Assembly (NCBI RefSeq): GCF_001428305.1
Contig: NZ_LMRZ01000001.1
Coordinates: 186,289-250,288, forward strand
Direction of reading: 5' to 3'
Origin: Janibacter sp. Soil728
GTDB lineage: Bacteria; Actinomycetota; Actinomycetes; Actinomycetales; Dermatophilaceae
Length of the DNA stretch: 64,000 bases
The position numbers and the translations under genes are program-made. This document shows, piece after piece, positions 1 through 8,260 of this stretch. Position 1 is the stretch's first letter. Each line of letters begins with the position of its first letter. Under the pieces are notes generated by a model. The model worked only from the letters and a program-made list of their open reading frames with translations. It was not told the DNA's origin and did not search any database.

Positions 1-1269
1 CAGCGAGGTCGTCGCCGACAGGCCGACCGGTGACAGGCACAGCTCACCGAGGGTCTGGATGACGAAGACGCCCACGAGGACCCACACCGGCGAGGTGGCG
101 CCGGGGAATGCCGCCGCGGCCGCCGACAGCACGACGAAGGACACGCCGGCGAGGATGACACCGGTGGCGAACTTCATCGGCGTGGACGGGAACCGACCGG
201 CCCGGCGCACCCACAGCAGGCCGAAGAGCGGGGCCAGCAGCATGATCGAGATCGGGTTGATCGACTGGAACCACTCCTCCGAGAAGTGGAAGCCGAGCGA
301 GTCCAGATCGGTCCGGTTGGCCGCGTAGGCAGCCATCTTGGACGCCGCCTGCTCGAAGATCATCCAGAAGAGCACCGCGCCGATCCACATCGGCAGGTAG
401 GCCGTGAGGTGGGTGCGCTCACGCGCCGTGACGGCCGTGCTGCGGAACATCACGACGAAGTACGAGATCGAGGCGACGACCGACAGGATCGAGATGGTGT
501 CGATGACGGCGCCGACCCAGCCGCCGCGCAGCAGGCGGGCGGCCACGAGGAGCACGGCGATGAGGACGAGCAGCCCCAGGCCGAGGAGCGGGGTGCGGGT
601 CCGGTCGCGCGGCTGCAGGGGGTTGGGGACGTCGTTGGAGACCGGGGCCAGCGCGCCGCGCCCGACCACATAGGCCACGAGGGCGAAGAGCATGCCGACC
701 GCGGCGGCGCTGAAGCCTGCGTGGTAGCCCCACTGGTCACGCAGGAAGGCCACGACGAAGGGGGCGAAGAAGGCGCCGATGTTGATCGACATGTAGAAGA
801 TGGTGAAGCCGGAGTCCTTGCGCGGGTCCCGCTCGCCGTAGAGGTGGCCGACCATCGTCGACACATTGGGCTTGAGCAGACCCGTGCCCAGGGCCACGAG
901 ACCGATGCCGAGCCACGACGTCGTTGCCGTCGGGATCGCGAGGCTGACGTGGCCGGCCATGATGACCACGCCACCGAGGAAGACCGACCGCTGCGCGCCG
1001 ATCACCCGGTCGGCGAGCCAGCCGCCCACGACGGAGAGCAGGTAGACCGCTGCGCCGTATGTCGCGACGACCGCCTCACCGAGGGGCTGGTCGAGGCCGA
1101 GTCCCCCGCTGGCCGCCGTGTCGACGATGTAGTACAGCAGGATCGCGCGCATCCCGTAGTAGGAGAAGCGCTCCCACAGCTCGATGTTGAAGAGCGTGGC
1201 CAGACCTCGGGGATGCCCGAGGAGGGTGCGTTCGGCCTGCGCGGACGGCGGTGTCGCGGCGGTGGTCAT
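1..1269 (-). CDS. POT-family proton/oligopeptide symporter (partial, C-terminus off window)
   Basis: The reading frame runs unbroken from an ATG at 1269, preceded by a GGAG Shine-Dalgarno site, to the window edge. That gives 423 codons without a stop. The N-terminus holds the family signature around ERFSYYGMRAIL, followed by alternating hydrophobic segments and a loop containing the GERDPRKDSGF stretch after helix 4. This is characteristic of proton-dependent di/tripeptide importers (DtpT/PTR2 type) in the cytoplasmic membrane. Family members are usually 450-500 residues, so only a short C-terminal piece should be missing. It is divergent from the phosphotransferase gene, with about 160 bp between them. 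Confidence 0.85.
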   Translation of the reverse strand, partial: MTTAATPPSAQAERTLLGHPRGLATLFNIELWERFSYYGMRAILLYYIVDTAASGGLGLDQPLGEAVVATYGAAVYLLSVVGGWLADRVIGAQRSVFLGGVVIMAGHVSLAIPTATTSWLGIGLVALGTGLLKPNVSTMVGHLYGERDPRKDSGFTIFYMSINIGAFFAPFVVAFLRDQWGYHAGFSAAAVGMLFALVAYVVGRGALAPVSNDVPNPLQPRDRTRTPLLGLGLLVLIAVLLVAARLLRGGWVGAVIDTISILSVVASISYFVVMFRSTAVTARERTHLTAYLPMWIGAVLFWMIFEQAASKMAAYAANRTDLDSLGFHFSEEWFQSINPISIMLLAPLFGLLWVRRAGRFPSTPMKFATGVILAGVSFVVLSAAAAAFPGATSPVWVLVGVFVIQTLGELCLSPVGLSATTSL

Positions 1270-1431
1270 GTATCTCCTTGGGTCCGGTGGTGACCGGACG
1301 TCGACGGCCCGGGCGCACGATCTGCACGACCCGGGGCAAAAACGCGGCCCACGTTACGCCCGTGGCTGGATGGGTCGGTCCATCGCCGGTAGGTTCGACG
1401 GCATGAACCTCGATTCAGGAACGACCTCCCG

Positions 1432-2496
1432 ATGAGCTCGGGTGCAGTGCGCCAGGAGGACGCCTTCGACGTGACGCGGGTGACGACCTGGCTGCGCGCG
1501 CAGGTCCCCGACGACCTCGCGGCCGAGCTCGAGGGCGATCCGCAGGTCCGCCAGTTCAACAGCGGCGCCTCCAACCTGACCTACGAGCTGCGGTGGCCCA
1601 CAAGGGCGCTCGTCCTGCGCCGGCCGCCCCACGGAGCGCTCGGGGGCTCTGCCCACAACATGCGCCGCGAGCACGACCTGCAGGCGGCCCTCGGCCCGGT
1701 CTACCCGCACGTGCCCGGCATGGTCGCGCTGTGCACCGACGACTCGGTCCTCGGCAGCGACTTCTACGTCATGGACAAGCTCGAGGGAGCCATCGTGGGC
1801 AAGGACCTGCCCGACGGGTTGAGCCTGACCCCCGAGCAGGCACGCGCGTTGTGCGACAACGCCCTGGCGGCCCTCATCGAGCTCCACGAGGTCGATGTCA
1901 GCACCGTCCCCGCGCTCGCCGACCTCGACCGGGGCGAGGGCTATGTCCACCGCCAGGTCGAAGGGTGGATCCGCCGCTATCGCGCAGCCGCCACCGATGA
2001 CGTCCCGGACTTCGAGGACGTCATGGTCTGGCTCGTCGAGCACGAACCGGCCGATCGGCCGCACGCCTTGATCCACAACGACTTCCGGCTCGACAACCTC
2101 GTGCTCGACCCCGACGACCCGACCCTCGTCGTCGGGGTCCTCGACTGGGAGCTGGCGACCGTCGGCGACCCGCTCATGGACCTCGGTGGGGCCCTGGCCT
2201 ACTGGGCCCAGGCCGACGACGACGAGACGATGCGCTCCCTTCGCCTGCAGCCGACCAACTTGCCGGGCATGCTCACCCGTGCCGAGATCGTCGAGCGGTA
2301 CTGCGCCGCACGGGGTTTGCAGGTGAGCGAGCGCGAGTGGGCCTTCTACGAGGTCTTCGGGCTCTTCCGCCTCGCCGGCATCGCCCAGCAGATCTACCAG
2401 CGTTACCGCGCGGGCAGCACGACCAACCCGCGCTTCGCCGTCTTCGGCCCGATGGTCACCTATCTCGACGCCCGCTGCCGATCCCTCATCGGTTGA
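1432..2496 (+). CDS. APH-like phosphotransferase family protein
   Basis: This 354-residue protein has the aminoglycoside/choline-kinase-like fold. The catalytic loop HNDFRLDN lies near residue 218 and is followed by the metal-binding DWELATVGDP segment. These are the Brenner-type motifs of the APH superfamily. Close actinobacterial relatives usually sit beside acyl-CoA dehydrogenases and short-chain dehydrogenases and resemble the kinase domain of ACAD10. An SDR gene does follow 34 bp downstream, so the two are probably co-transcribed. The substrate is not evident, and antibiotic resistance should not be assumed from the fold alone. Confidence 0.8.
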   Translation: MSSGAVRQEDAFDVTRVTTWLRAQVPDDLAAELEGDPQVRQFNSGASNLTYELRWPTRALVLRRPPHGALGGSAHNMRREHDLQAALGPVYPHVPGMVALCTDDSVLGSDFYVMDKLEGAIVGKDLPDGLSLTPEQARALCDNALAALIELHEVDVSTVPALADLDRGEGYVHRQVEGWIRRYRAAATDDVPDFEDVMVWLVEHEPADRPHALIHNDFRLDNLVLDPDDPTLVVGVLDWELATVGDPLMDLGGALAYWAQADDDETMRSLRLQPTNLPGMLTRAEIVERYCAARGLQVSEREWAFYEVFGLFRLAGIAQQIYQRYRAGSTTNPRFAVFGPMVTYLDARCRSLIG

Positions 2497-2530
2497 TCCG
2501 CCCCCCTTCGCCTCACCACAGGAGCACGAC

Positions 2531-3289
2531 ATGACCTTCACGACCCTCATCACCGGCGCCAGCTCGGGGCTGGGCGCCGAGATGGCCCGGCAGTTCGCCG
2601 CGCTCGGCCACGACCTGGCGCTCACCGCGCGCCGCACCGACCGCCTCGACGCGCTCAAGGCCAAGATCGCCGCCGCCCACCCCGACCGTCGGGTCGAGAC
2701 CTATGCGCTGGACGTCACCGACGACGACGCCGTCACGCGGGTCTTCGAGCAGGCGAAGGGAGACCTCGGTCGCCTCGATCGCGTCATCGTCAACGCCGGG
2801 CTGGGCAAGGGGGCGCCGTACGGCAAGGGCAGCCACTACGCCAACCGCGAGACGATCACGACCAATGTGCTCGGTGCCGCGATGCAGACCGAGGCCGCGA
2901 TGGCGATCTTCCGCGAGCAGAAGGCCGGTCACCTCGTGCTCATCTCCTCGGTCACCGCGCTGCGCGGCATGCCGAAGTCGATGACGACCTATGGCGCCTC
3001 CAAGGCCTTCCTCGCCTCGCTCGGCGAGGGCATCCGCAGCGAGATGATGGGCAAGCCCGACCTCGACATCGACGTCACCGTGCTCTACCCGGGGTACATC
3101 CGCACGGAGATGAACGAGAAGGTCGAGCAGAAGACGAAGTTCATGGTCGACACCGACATCGGCGTGCGTGCCATGGTCGTCGCGATCGAGGGGCGCAAGG
3201 CCAAGGCGCTCGTCCCCGCCAAGCCGTGGGTCGCTGTCGGTTCCGCGATGAAGGTGCTCCCGCTCTCGGTGGTGCGCAAGCTGCTCTGA
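2531..3289 (+). CDS. Short-chain dehydrogenase/reductase (classical SDR)
   Basis: This 252-residue classical SDR has the nucleotide-binding motif TGASSGLGAE near residue 8, an NAG motif near residue 90, a catalytic Ser in LISSVTAL, and YGASK carrying the active-site Tyr and Lys. It should be an NAD(P)-dependent oxidoreductase in the cytoplasm. The ATG lies after AGGAGCACGAC, a usable ribosome binding site. It follows the phosphotransferase gene by 34 bp in the same direction, suggesting a two-gene unit. The C-terminus is hydrophobic, as in several SDRs acting on lipid-like ketones, but the substrate is unknown. Confidence 0.85.
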   Translation: MTFTTLITGASSGLGAEMARQFAALGHDLALTARRTDRLDALKAKIAAAHPDRRVETYALDVTDDDAVTRVFEQAKGDLGRLDRVIVNAGLGKGAPYGKGSHYANRETITTNVLGAAMQTEAAMAIFREQKAGHLVLISSVTALRGMPKSMTTYGASKAFLASLGEGIRSEMMGKPDLDIDVTVLYPGYIRTEMNEKVEQKTKFMVDTDIGVRAMVVAIEGRKAKALVPAKPWVAVGSAMKVLPLSVVRKLL

Positions 3290-3300
3290 GCTGGAGGACC

Positions 3301-3352
3301 GCTCCGGCCGACCGTTGGTCCGCTCCGGTCGACCGTTGGTCCGCTCCGGTCG
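3301..3352. repeat. 21-bp tandem repeat, about 2.4 copies
   Basis: Two perfect adjacent copies of a 21-bp unit occupy 3309-3329 and 3330-3350. They begin CGACCGTTGG and end CCGCTCCGGT, and a third partial unit precedes them. The array lies in the 147-bp gap between the convergent SDR and WYL regulator genes. No hairpin with a U-tract is obvious, so its role as a terminator is unclear. Confidence 0.75.
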
Positions 3353-3436
3353 AAGGGGGACGACGGCGCCCGCCGAAGTCCTTCGTCTCCGCGCTGCCGG
3401 CGGTTGTCCTTCCTGACTTCGGCTTGATGTGCGCCG

Positions 3437-4426
3437 TCATCCCCCTTCGCCCTGCGCTGTCGGATCCCGTCGGGCTCGCACCTCGGCCACAGCGGCGGTG
3501 AAGGCGTCGATCGCGTCGGCGAGCCCCGGTCCGTCGACCACCGTCAGCCTCGCCCCCAGGTCGAAGGCCGCCATCGTCAGGTGTCGGGCGAGGTCGGCGA
3601 GGTCGTCGGCGTGCGACTCGAGGTCGGTGAGGCCCGGCCGGACCTCGGTGGCGACGCCGTAGGCCGGGGGCACCCGGCGGCGCACGGCCTCGACGTCAGC
3701 GGTCAACCGCACCCGGACCCGGTGCGCGTACCCGGCGCGGGTCACCGCCCGCCGCACGTGCTCGACGGCGTCGGGTGCCTCCCGAGGGGTGAAGCGGAAG
3801 GTCGACGCCCGCACCCCGGCCATCCGGTCCAGGCGGAAGGTGCGCCAGTCCTCCCTTCGCCCGTCCCACGCGAGCAGGTACCAGCGCCGACCGGTCGCGA
3901 CCAGGCGATAGGGCTCGACATCGCGCTCACTGTCCTCGCCCGTCCGCCCGGTGTACCCGAAGCGGGCCCGCACCCGGTCGCGGATCGCGTGCGCGAGGAC
4001 GACCAGCACTGCGGTGTCGACGTCGTCGGTGGCCCCCGGCAGCAGGGCGGTCGCGTCGGAGAGCGCCGCGACCTCGCCGCGCAGCCGGGGCGGCATGACC
4101 TGGTCGAGCTTGGTGAGTGCGCGGACAGCCGGCTCCCCGATCGCCGAGATCCCTTGTGCGCCAACGCGAAGGGCGACGGTCACCGCTACGACCTCGTCCT
4201 CCTCGAGCAGCAGCGGCGGCATCCGCCCGCCCGACCCGAGCCGGTAGCCGCCCCCGACGCCGGGGGTCGCCGCAACCGGGTAGCCGAGGTCGCGCAGCCG
4301 CTCGACGTCCCGGCGCAGGGTGCGGGTGGTCACGCCGAGCACCTCGACGAGCTCGGGTCCCGTCCACACGGATCGGGTCTCGAAGAGTCCCAGCAGGCGC
4401 AGCACACGTTCGGTCGTCTCGGCCAT
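3437..4426 (-). CDS. WYL-domain transcriptional regulator (YafY/DeoR-like HTH)
   Basis: This 329-residue regulator has an N-terminal winged helix (TTRTLRRDVERLRDLGYPV near residue 30), a central linker and a WYL domain in which RRWYLLAWDGRREDWRTFRLDRM is recognisable near residue 185. The ATG at 4426 was chosen over an upstream in-frame start because the MAETTERVLRLLGLF opening is typical of the family. WYL proteins sense small ligands or nucleic acid and repress or activate neighbours. The gene is divergent from the DinB gene, a plausible target. The C-terminal tail after residue 300 is poorly conserved. Confidence 0.85.
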   Translation of the reverse strand: MAETTERVLRLLGLFETRSVWTGPELVEVLGVTTRTLRRDVERLRDLGYPVAATPGVGGGYRLGSGGRMPPLLLEEDEVVAVTVALRVGAQGISAIGEPAVRALTKLDQVMPPRLRGEVAALSDATALLPGATDDVDTAVLVVLAHAIRDRVRARFGYTGRTGEDSERDVEPYRLVATGRRWYLLAWDGRREDWRTFRLDRMAGVRASTFRFTPREAPDAVEHVRRAVTRAGYAHRVRVRLTADVEAVRRRVPPAYGVATEVRPGLTDLESHADDLADLARHLTMAAFDLGARLTVVDGPGLADAIDAFTAAVAEVRARRDPTAQGEGG

Positions 4427-4536
4427 GGCTCCATCGTGCGCCCGATTGGTGACCAGAAGTGTCCTCAATTGCTCGGAGACTGGTTCATGGACGAAGGGAG
4501 GCCACCCCCTTCGCACGTCGACCCGAGGAGCACCTC

Positions 4537-5127
4537 ATGTACGCACCATCCGTCCACGACGAGATCACCGGCTACGCCGAGTATGTCGACCAGCAGCTCG
4601 AGGCGATCCGCGCCACCGCCCACGGCCTCACCGAGGAGCAGGCCCGCCTCACTCCCACGCGCTCGGCGCTGTCCATCGGTGGACTGATCAAGCACACGAG
4701 CTATGTCATCGCGGCTCCCGACGAGAAGCAGGGCTCCGTCGAGGAGGGCGGGGAGATCAGCGAGGACGCGTACGCGGCCTTCATGGACAACTTCGCCCTG
4801 CGTGACGACGAGAGCCTGGCCGCCACGATCGAGCTCTTCGATCGTCGACGCATCGCGGTGGTGCAGTGGATCCGCGACTGCGACCCGGACGCCGAGCAGA
4901 CTCTCCCCCCGGCCCCTTGGTACGGCCTGATGCACTCCTCGCCGGCGAGGATGCGCTACTCCTTCGTCCACTTCGTCGAGGAGCTGGCCCGGCACGCCGG
5001 TCACGCCGACATCATCCGCGAGGAGATCGACGGGGCCAACGCCCTCGAGCTGCTGCTCGCCGACACCGGCCGGGAGGCCACCCCCTTCGCCCAGCCGTGG
5101 TCCGCCTCGGAGCCGGCCACGACATGA
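4537..5127 (+). CDS. DinB/DUF664-family protein
   Basis: This 196-residue protein matches the DinB-like four-helix-bundle family. The pattern SIGGLIKHTSYV, with a conserved His near residue 53, and the later RYSFVHFVEELARHAGHADIIRE segment carry His residues typical of the metal-binding site. Members are often metal-dependent transferases such as mycothiol- or bacillithiol-linked enzymes, but this one cannot be assigned. The ATG at 4537 follows GAGGAG. The VOC gene starts 7 bp after the stop, so the pair is probably one transcript. A thiol-transfer or detoxification role is inference. Confidence 0.8.
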   Translation: MYAPSVHDEITGYAEYVDQQLEAIRATAHGLTEEQARLTPTRSALSIGGLIKHTSYVIAAPDEKQGSVEEGGEISEDAYAAFMDNFALRDDESLAATIELFDRRRIAVVQWIRDCDPDAEQTLPPAPWYGLMHSSPARMRYSFVHFVEELARHAGHADIIREEIDGANALELLLADTGREATPFAQPWSASEPATT

Positions 5128-5134
5128 TGGCCAC

Positions 5135-5764
5135 GTGAGGATCACCGGACTCGTCATCAGCTCCCCCGACGTCGCCGCTGCGCAGTCCGCGTGGCGGCGG
5201 CTCGGCACCATCGATCGCGATGTGCAGGTCGAGGAGGGCGATGCGGGCCTGGCCGCCCTGGTCCTCGGCGTCGACGACATCGCTGCGACCGAAGCGCTGC
5301 TCCAGCGGCGCGGACTCACGGGTGACACGGCCGGCCTCGACGTCGGCGGGCTCACGTGGCGACTCGCCCCCTCCACAGGGGGCGAACCGGCTGACCTCAC
5401 CCTCGACCACGTCGTCGTGCGCACCAGCGACCCGGAGCGAGCGGCTGCGGACTACGGTGCCCGACTCGGCATGGACCTGCGGCTCGACCGACGGCTGGAG
5501 GAGCACGGCTTCCGCGGGCTCTTCTTCCGCTGCGGCGACGCGGTGGTCGAGGTCGTGGCCCCGACGAAGGGGGTCGACGGTCCCGACGTCTTCGGCGGAC
5601 TGGCTTGGCGCACAAGCGATCTCGCAGCGACCCGCGAGCGCCTGATCACCGAAGGCGTGGAGGTCTCCGAGGTCCGGGTCGGCCGCAAGCCCGGCACCCA
5701 CGTCGCCACCGTCCGCGACCCCACCCTCGGCACCCCCACCCTCCTGATCTCTGCATTGCCATAG
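5135..5764 (+). CDS. VOC-superfamily (glyoxalase-like) protein, intact copy
   Basis: This 209-residue protein contains two beta-alpha-beta-beta-beta halves, beginning ITGLVISSPDVAAAQ and LDHVVVRTSDPERAAADY. This is the vicinal-oxygen-chelate layout. It starts at a GTG 7 bp after the DinB stop. A decayed homologue with the same orientation lies at 26.6 kb. Shared blocks are LDHVV, LDRRL-E-GF and WRTSDLxATRERLI. The two copies bracket the catabolic island. The stop codon TAG sits in the loop of a hairpin. The specific reaction (isomerase, dioxygenase or resistance protein) cannot be told. Confidence 0.8.
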   Translation: MRITGLVISSPDVAAAQSAWRRLGTIDRDVQVEEGDAGLAALVLGVDDIAATEALLQRRGLTGDTAGLDVGGLTWRLAPSTGGEPADLTLDHVVVRTSDPERAAADYGARLGMDLRLDRRLEEHGFRGLFFRCGDAVVEVVAPTKGVDGPDVFGGLAWRTSDLAATRERLITEGVEVSEVRVGRKPGTHVATVRDPTLGTPTLLISALP

Positions 5765-5775
5765 GGCAATGCAGA
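5750..5775 (+). terminator. Hairpin terminator containing the VOC stop codon in its loop
   Basis: Perfect 11-bp arms TCTGCATTGCC (5750-5760) and GGCAATGCAGA (5765-5775) flank a 4-nt loop ATAG that contains the TAG stop. There is no T-tract, as is common in high-GC actinobacteria. Confidence 0.7.
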
Positions 5776-5839
5776 CGAGCGGTCGCGAGCGAGCAACTTC
5801 CTGCGCTGGCGCGTAGTCGGTCACCAAGTTCACGCACTG

Positions 5840-5869
5840 TTGCTGTCGAGACCATGCAGCCGATAGGAT
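5840..5869 (+). promoter_or_regulatory. Predicted sigma70-type promoter of the 5904 gene
   Basis: A -35-like TTGCTG (5840-5845) and a -10-like TAGGAT (5864-5869) are separated by 18 bp. The 13-bp island palindrome begins 3 bp downstream, where it would cover the transcription start. That geometry is consistent with repression. Confidence 0.5.
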
Positions 5870-5872
5870 TTG

Positions 5873-5885
5873 AGATACAGTATTC
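5873..5885. promoter_or_regulatory. Island operator site 1 (GAATAC-N-GTATTC type)
   Basis: AGATAC-A-GTATTC matches the palindromic consensus GAATAC-N-GTATTC at all but two positions. It lies 18 bp upstream of the start codon at 5904. Related sites occur at four other promoters of the island. Confidence 0.6.
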
Positions 5886-5903
5886 AATTGCGAGAGGGGA
5901 GCC

Positions 5904-6344
5904 GTGCGCAACTTTTCGATCTCATGCGTGTACGACGGCCCCGGCGCGGAGCACGTTTTGGATCATGCCCGCCTCCTCGCGGCCTCGGCCTCGCAGCCCC
6001 TGACCGTGCTGGTCACCGGTCGGGTCCTCGGCGGCGCAGAGCCCGCGCTCGTCGAGGTTGATGGAACAGCCCTCCTGCGGACGGCCCACCTGGGTGACGC
6101 AGGAGCGGCTACCTTCATCCGCCAGCCGCTGGGAACGGCCACCCTGTCGTGGGCCCACGCGCATATGCACCGCCAGCCGCACGGGATGCTCCTCGTCGCC
6201 GATCGACGCCCGAGTTTGCCTCGGGGTCTGGGCTGGCTCCACCACGTCTGCGGAGACCTGAGCTCGCAGCTGGCCCACACCAGCGATCGGTGCGACTGCG
6301 GCTGGGAGGTCAGGGCCGTGCCGAGGTTACGTCAGGGCCGGTAG
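5904..6344 (+). CDS. Hypothetical protein, first gene of the island
   Basis: This is a 146-residue protein that I do not recognise. It starts at a GTG after a strong GAGGGGAG ribosome binding site. It has no signal peptide or membrane segment. It is rich in His and Ala with a C-terminal DRCDCGWEVR segment containing two close Cys residues. Its promoter carries operator site 1, which places it in the same putative regulon as the uptake and oxidation genes. Its 3' end overlaps the convergent SDR gene by 13 bp. Codon use looks like the rest of the island. It could be a small binding or accessory protein. Confidence 0.6.
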   Translation: MRNFSISCVYDGPGAEHVLDHARLLAASASQPLTVLVTGRVLGGAEPALVEVDGTALLRTAHLGDAGAATFIRQPLGTATLSWAHAHMHRQPHGMLLVADRRPSLPRGLGWLHHVCGDLSSQLAHTSDRCDCGWEVRAVPRLRQGR

Positions 6345-6931
6345 ACGAGCCCTGTTTCGCCACTCTCGACCGAACGAACGAAGGCCTGACCGACGGCGTG
6401 GTCGTCGACGGAGGGAAAGCCCGGAAAGGCAGCGTCGTAACGTTCGCGTGAGCCCGCGAGAACCGTCGGGCTCACGACGTTGATCCGGTGTTCACCCCAC
6501 AGCTCCAACGCCGTCGAGCGGACCCACGCCTCGATGGCGGCGTTGATGGCCGACGACACACTGCCGCCACGGACCGGCTGGTCGGACAACACCCCGCTCA
6601 CCAGGGTGAAGGAGCCGCCGACAGGGACGATCTCGCGCGCCTGCTGCACCAGCATGATCTGGCCCAGAAGCTTGCCCTCGAGGCCAGCCATCCACTTTTC
6701 CCTGTCCATGCTCTCCCATGGGCCGAAGGGGGTTCCCCCCACCGCCGAGACCACGGCGTCGGCCCGGCCCACCGAGGTGAGCAGACGCGCCACCGATCCC
6801 CGATCGCCCAGGTCCACCGGGTGGTCAGGCGCGGTGCGATGCGCCGCGACGACCTCGTGCCCCCGCCCCCTCAGCGCCGCCACCGCAGCGCGTCCAATGT
6901 CCCCGCTCGCTCCGACCACCAGGATCCGCAT
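6332..6931 (-). CDS. Atypical short-chain dehydrogenase lacking the Tyr-x3-Lys motif
   Basis: This 199-residue protein begins with the Rossmann motif VVGASGDIGRAA and has the SDR helix ending INVVSPTVL. Where classical SDRs have Tyr-x3-Lys, the sequence reads SSAINAAIEAW, so both catalytic residues are absent. The Ser of LVSGVLSD is present. A subset of small bacterial SDRs shows this pattern, and some may bind nucleotide without classical catalysis. The ATG at 6931 follows AAGGAG. The gene is divergent from the DsbA-like gene across operator site 2, so both are probably controlled together. Confidence 0.75.
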   Translation of the reverse strand: MRILVVGASGDIGRAAVAALRGRGHEVVAAHRTAPDHPVDLGDRGSVARLLTSVGRADAVVSAVGGTPFGPWESMDREKWMAGLEGKLLGQIMLVQQAREIVPVGGSFTLVSGVLSDQPVRGGSVSSAINAAIEAWVRSTALELWGEHRINVVSPTVLAGSRERYDAAFPGFPSVDDHAVGQAFVRSVESGETGLVYRP

Positions 6932-6952
6932 CGTCGATCTCCTTCGCCTCGA

Positions 6953-6981
6953 TTGTTTGAATACAGGATACTGGATATGAG
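6953..6981 (+). promoter_or_regulatory. Island operator site 2 within a predicted promoter of the DsbA-like gene
   Basis: GAATAC-A-GGATAC (6959-6971) matches the island palindrome with two mismatches in the right half. On the + strand it fills the spacer between TTGTTT (6953-6958) and TATGAG (6976-6981), which are 17 bp apart. It also lies about 30 bp upstream of the divergent SDR start at 6931. Confidence 0.5.
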
Positions 6982-6999
6982 ATCCCCTAGACTTGGGCC

Positions 7000-7719
7000 A
7001 TGACACGGACACCTGAAGACTTCTGCAATCAGCACCCGAGGGTCATCACCGTCTGGTCCGACATCGGCTGCCCGTGGGCGACGCTCGCCTTGCACACCCT
7101 GCGCACCACGGCGGCCACGAAGCGCCAGCCCCTGCTCGTCGATCACCGAGCCTTCCCACTCGAGCTCTACAACGCCCGGCCCACTCCCAAGCTGGTCCTG
7201 GACGCGGAGATCGTGGCCATAGGCGCGCGGATCCCGGGCGTGGGCCTACGACTGTGGGATCGCGACCAGGCGACCTACCCAGTGACGACACTGCTCGCCA
7301 TGGAAGCCGTCCAGGCAGCGAAGGCCCCCGATGTAGGCGGGCTCGCAGCCAGTGACCAACTGGACGCGGCTCTACGCCGGGCCATGTACCACGATCATCG
7401 CTGCATCAGCATCCTGTCGGAGGTCGAGCGGTCCGCACGGGAGTGCGACGAGGTCAACGTCGAGGCACTGCTGGAGGCGCTGCACTGTGGCAGCGCCCGC
7501 GCAGACGTGTACGCGCAGTGGATGCTTTCCCATGACGAGTCCGTCCAGGGCAGCCCGCAGATCATGACCGCGCAGGGCACCTCCCTGCACAACCCGGGAG
7601 TCACGTACAACTGGACCGCGCCGCCGACTGACGGCGGGCTGCCCCACTTCACCGCCTATGAGACGTCGTGGGCGCACGACCTGCTGGGCGAGACCTCCGC
7701 GGTGGTGGACGGCGGCTAG
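7000..7719 (+). CDS. DsbA/FrnE-family thioredoxin-fold protein
   Basis: This 239-residue protein has the DsbA-like opening TVWSDIGCPWATLALHTL near residue 16. There is a single Cys in CPWA rather than a CxxC pair. The putative cis-proline segment QGSPQIM occurs near residue 185. Such proteins include FrnE-type oxidoreductases and 2-hydroxychromene-2-carboxylate isomerases of aromatic catabolism. A glutathione- or mycothiol-linked isomerase role fits this neighbourhood but is inference. There is no signal peptide, so it is cytoplasmic. Its TAG stop overlaps the stop of the convergent DUF5519 gene in a shared CTAG at 7716-7719. Confidence 0.75.
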   Translation: MTRTPEDFCNQHPRVITVWSDIGCPWATLALHTLRTTAATKRQPLLVDHRAFPLELYNARPTPKLVLDAEIVAIGARIPGVGLRLWDRDQATYPVTTLLAMEAVQAAKAPDVGGLAASDQLDAALRRAMYHDHRCISILSEVERSARECDEVNVEALLEALHCGSARADVYAQWMLSHDESVQGSPQIMTAQGTSLHNPGVTYNWTAPPTDGGLPHFTAYETSWAHDLLGETSAVVDGG

Positions 7720-8165
7720 CTGCCCAGCGTCATGGCGTACTGCCAGGACTGCTGCACGAGCCACCAGACCACCTCGAGCTCCTGCCGATCGCGGGGGCCA
7801 TACACGAGCACCGGAGGCTGCGCGGGGTGACGGACCCCCCACCCGGACCGCTCGACCACGTCCATCAACTCCTGCTCCACCATCAGGTGCAAGCTGCTGT
7901 CGGAGTGTGGGTGGACGTGCGCGAACTCGCGTCCGCCCTGGAAGGCCGCCGGGTCCCTCGAGCCGATGCCCTCGGGCAGGTGCAGGGCGCGCGAGTGCGG
8001 GACCGAGACCAGCGTCGGGGCCATGAAGACATACGGCAGGGCTCGCATCCGCGACCACAGCTCCTCCTGGAGCATCACGGGGGCCACTTGGCTGCGCTGG
8101 CCGTGCGGCGCCGGACCGACAACGTGGGGCGCCTCGCCGACGCGATTCGGGAGCTCGATCGTCAC
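7716..8165 (-). CDS. DUF5519 / 'luciferase' domain-family small protein
   Basis: About 149 residues. The core FAHVHPHSDSSLHLM, followed by a Gly-Trp-Gly-x-x-His-Pro segment, VLVYGPRD and a C-terminal ELEVVWWLVQQSW helix, matches the family annotated as DUF5519 or luciferase domain. The name derives from a distant fungal relative and does not mean light emission. I place the start at GTG 8165, because AAGGAG lies 7 nt upstream. An in-frame ATG at 8201 has no Shine-Dalgarno site. The conserved His residues suggest metal or substrate binding. It is divergent from the Dabb-cyclase-nitrilase operon across operator site 3. Confidence 0.7.
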   Translation of the reverse strand: MTIELPNRVGEAPHVVGPAPHGQRSQVAPVMLQEELWSRMRALPYVFMAPTLVSVPHSRALHLPEGIGSRDPAAFQGGREFAHVHPHSDSSLHLMVEQELMDVVERSGWGVRHPAQPPVLVYGPRDRQELEVVWWLVQQSWQYAMTLGS

Positions 8166-8194
8166 CAGAGCACTCCTTGTTCGACGGACGGGGG

Positions 8195-8222
8195 TAGACA
8201 TGCAGATGAGATTCAGTATTCT
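8195..8222 (+). promoter_or_regulatory. Promoter with island operator site 3, upstream of the Dabb-cyclase-nitrilase operon
   Basis: TAGACA (8195-8200) and TATTCT (8217-8222) are 16 bp apart and closely match -35 and -10 elements. The palindrome AGATTC-A-GTATTC (8209-8221) overlaps the -10 box. It has three mismatches to GAATAC-N-GTATTC. The site lies 39 bp upstream of the ATG at 8261. Confidence 0.6.
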
Positions 8223-8260
8223 ATCTTTAGTAGTTCACCTCACACAAGGAGAAGGTCTTC

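Noticed and set aside
286-1293. Long open frame opposite the peptide transporter
   Set aside because: It is rich in Arg, Gly and Glu without family motifs and mirrors the codon structure of the strongly supported transporter on the other strand.
1432-2496. Aminoglycoside resistance gene
   Set aside because: The APH fold is broad and the ACAD10-like branch with an SDR neighbour fits metabolism better.
7716-8165. Light-producing luciferase
   Set aside because: The domain name is historical; no luciferase partner or flavin reductase system is present.
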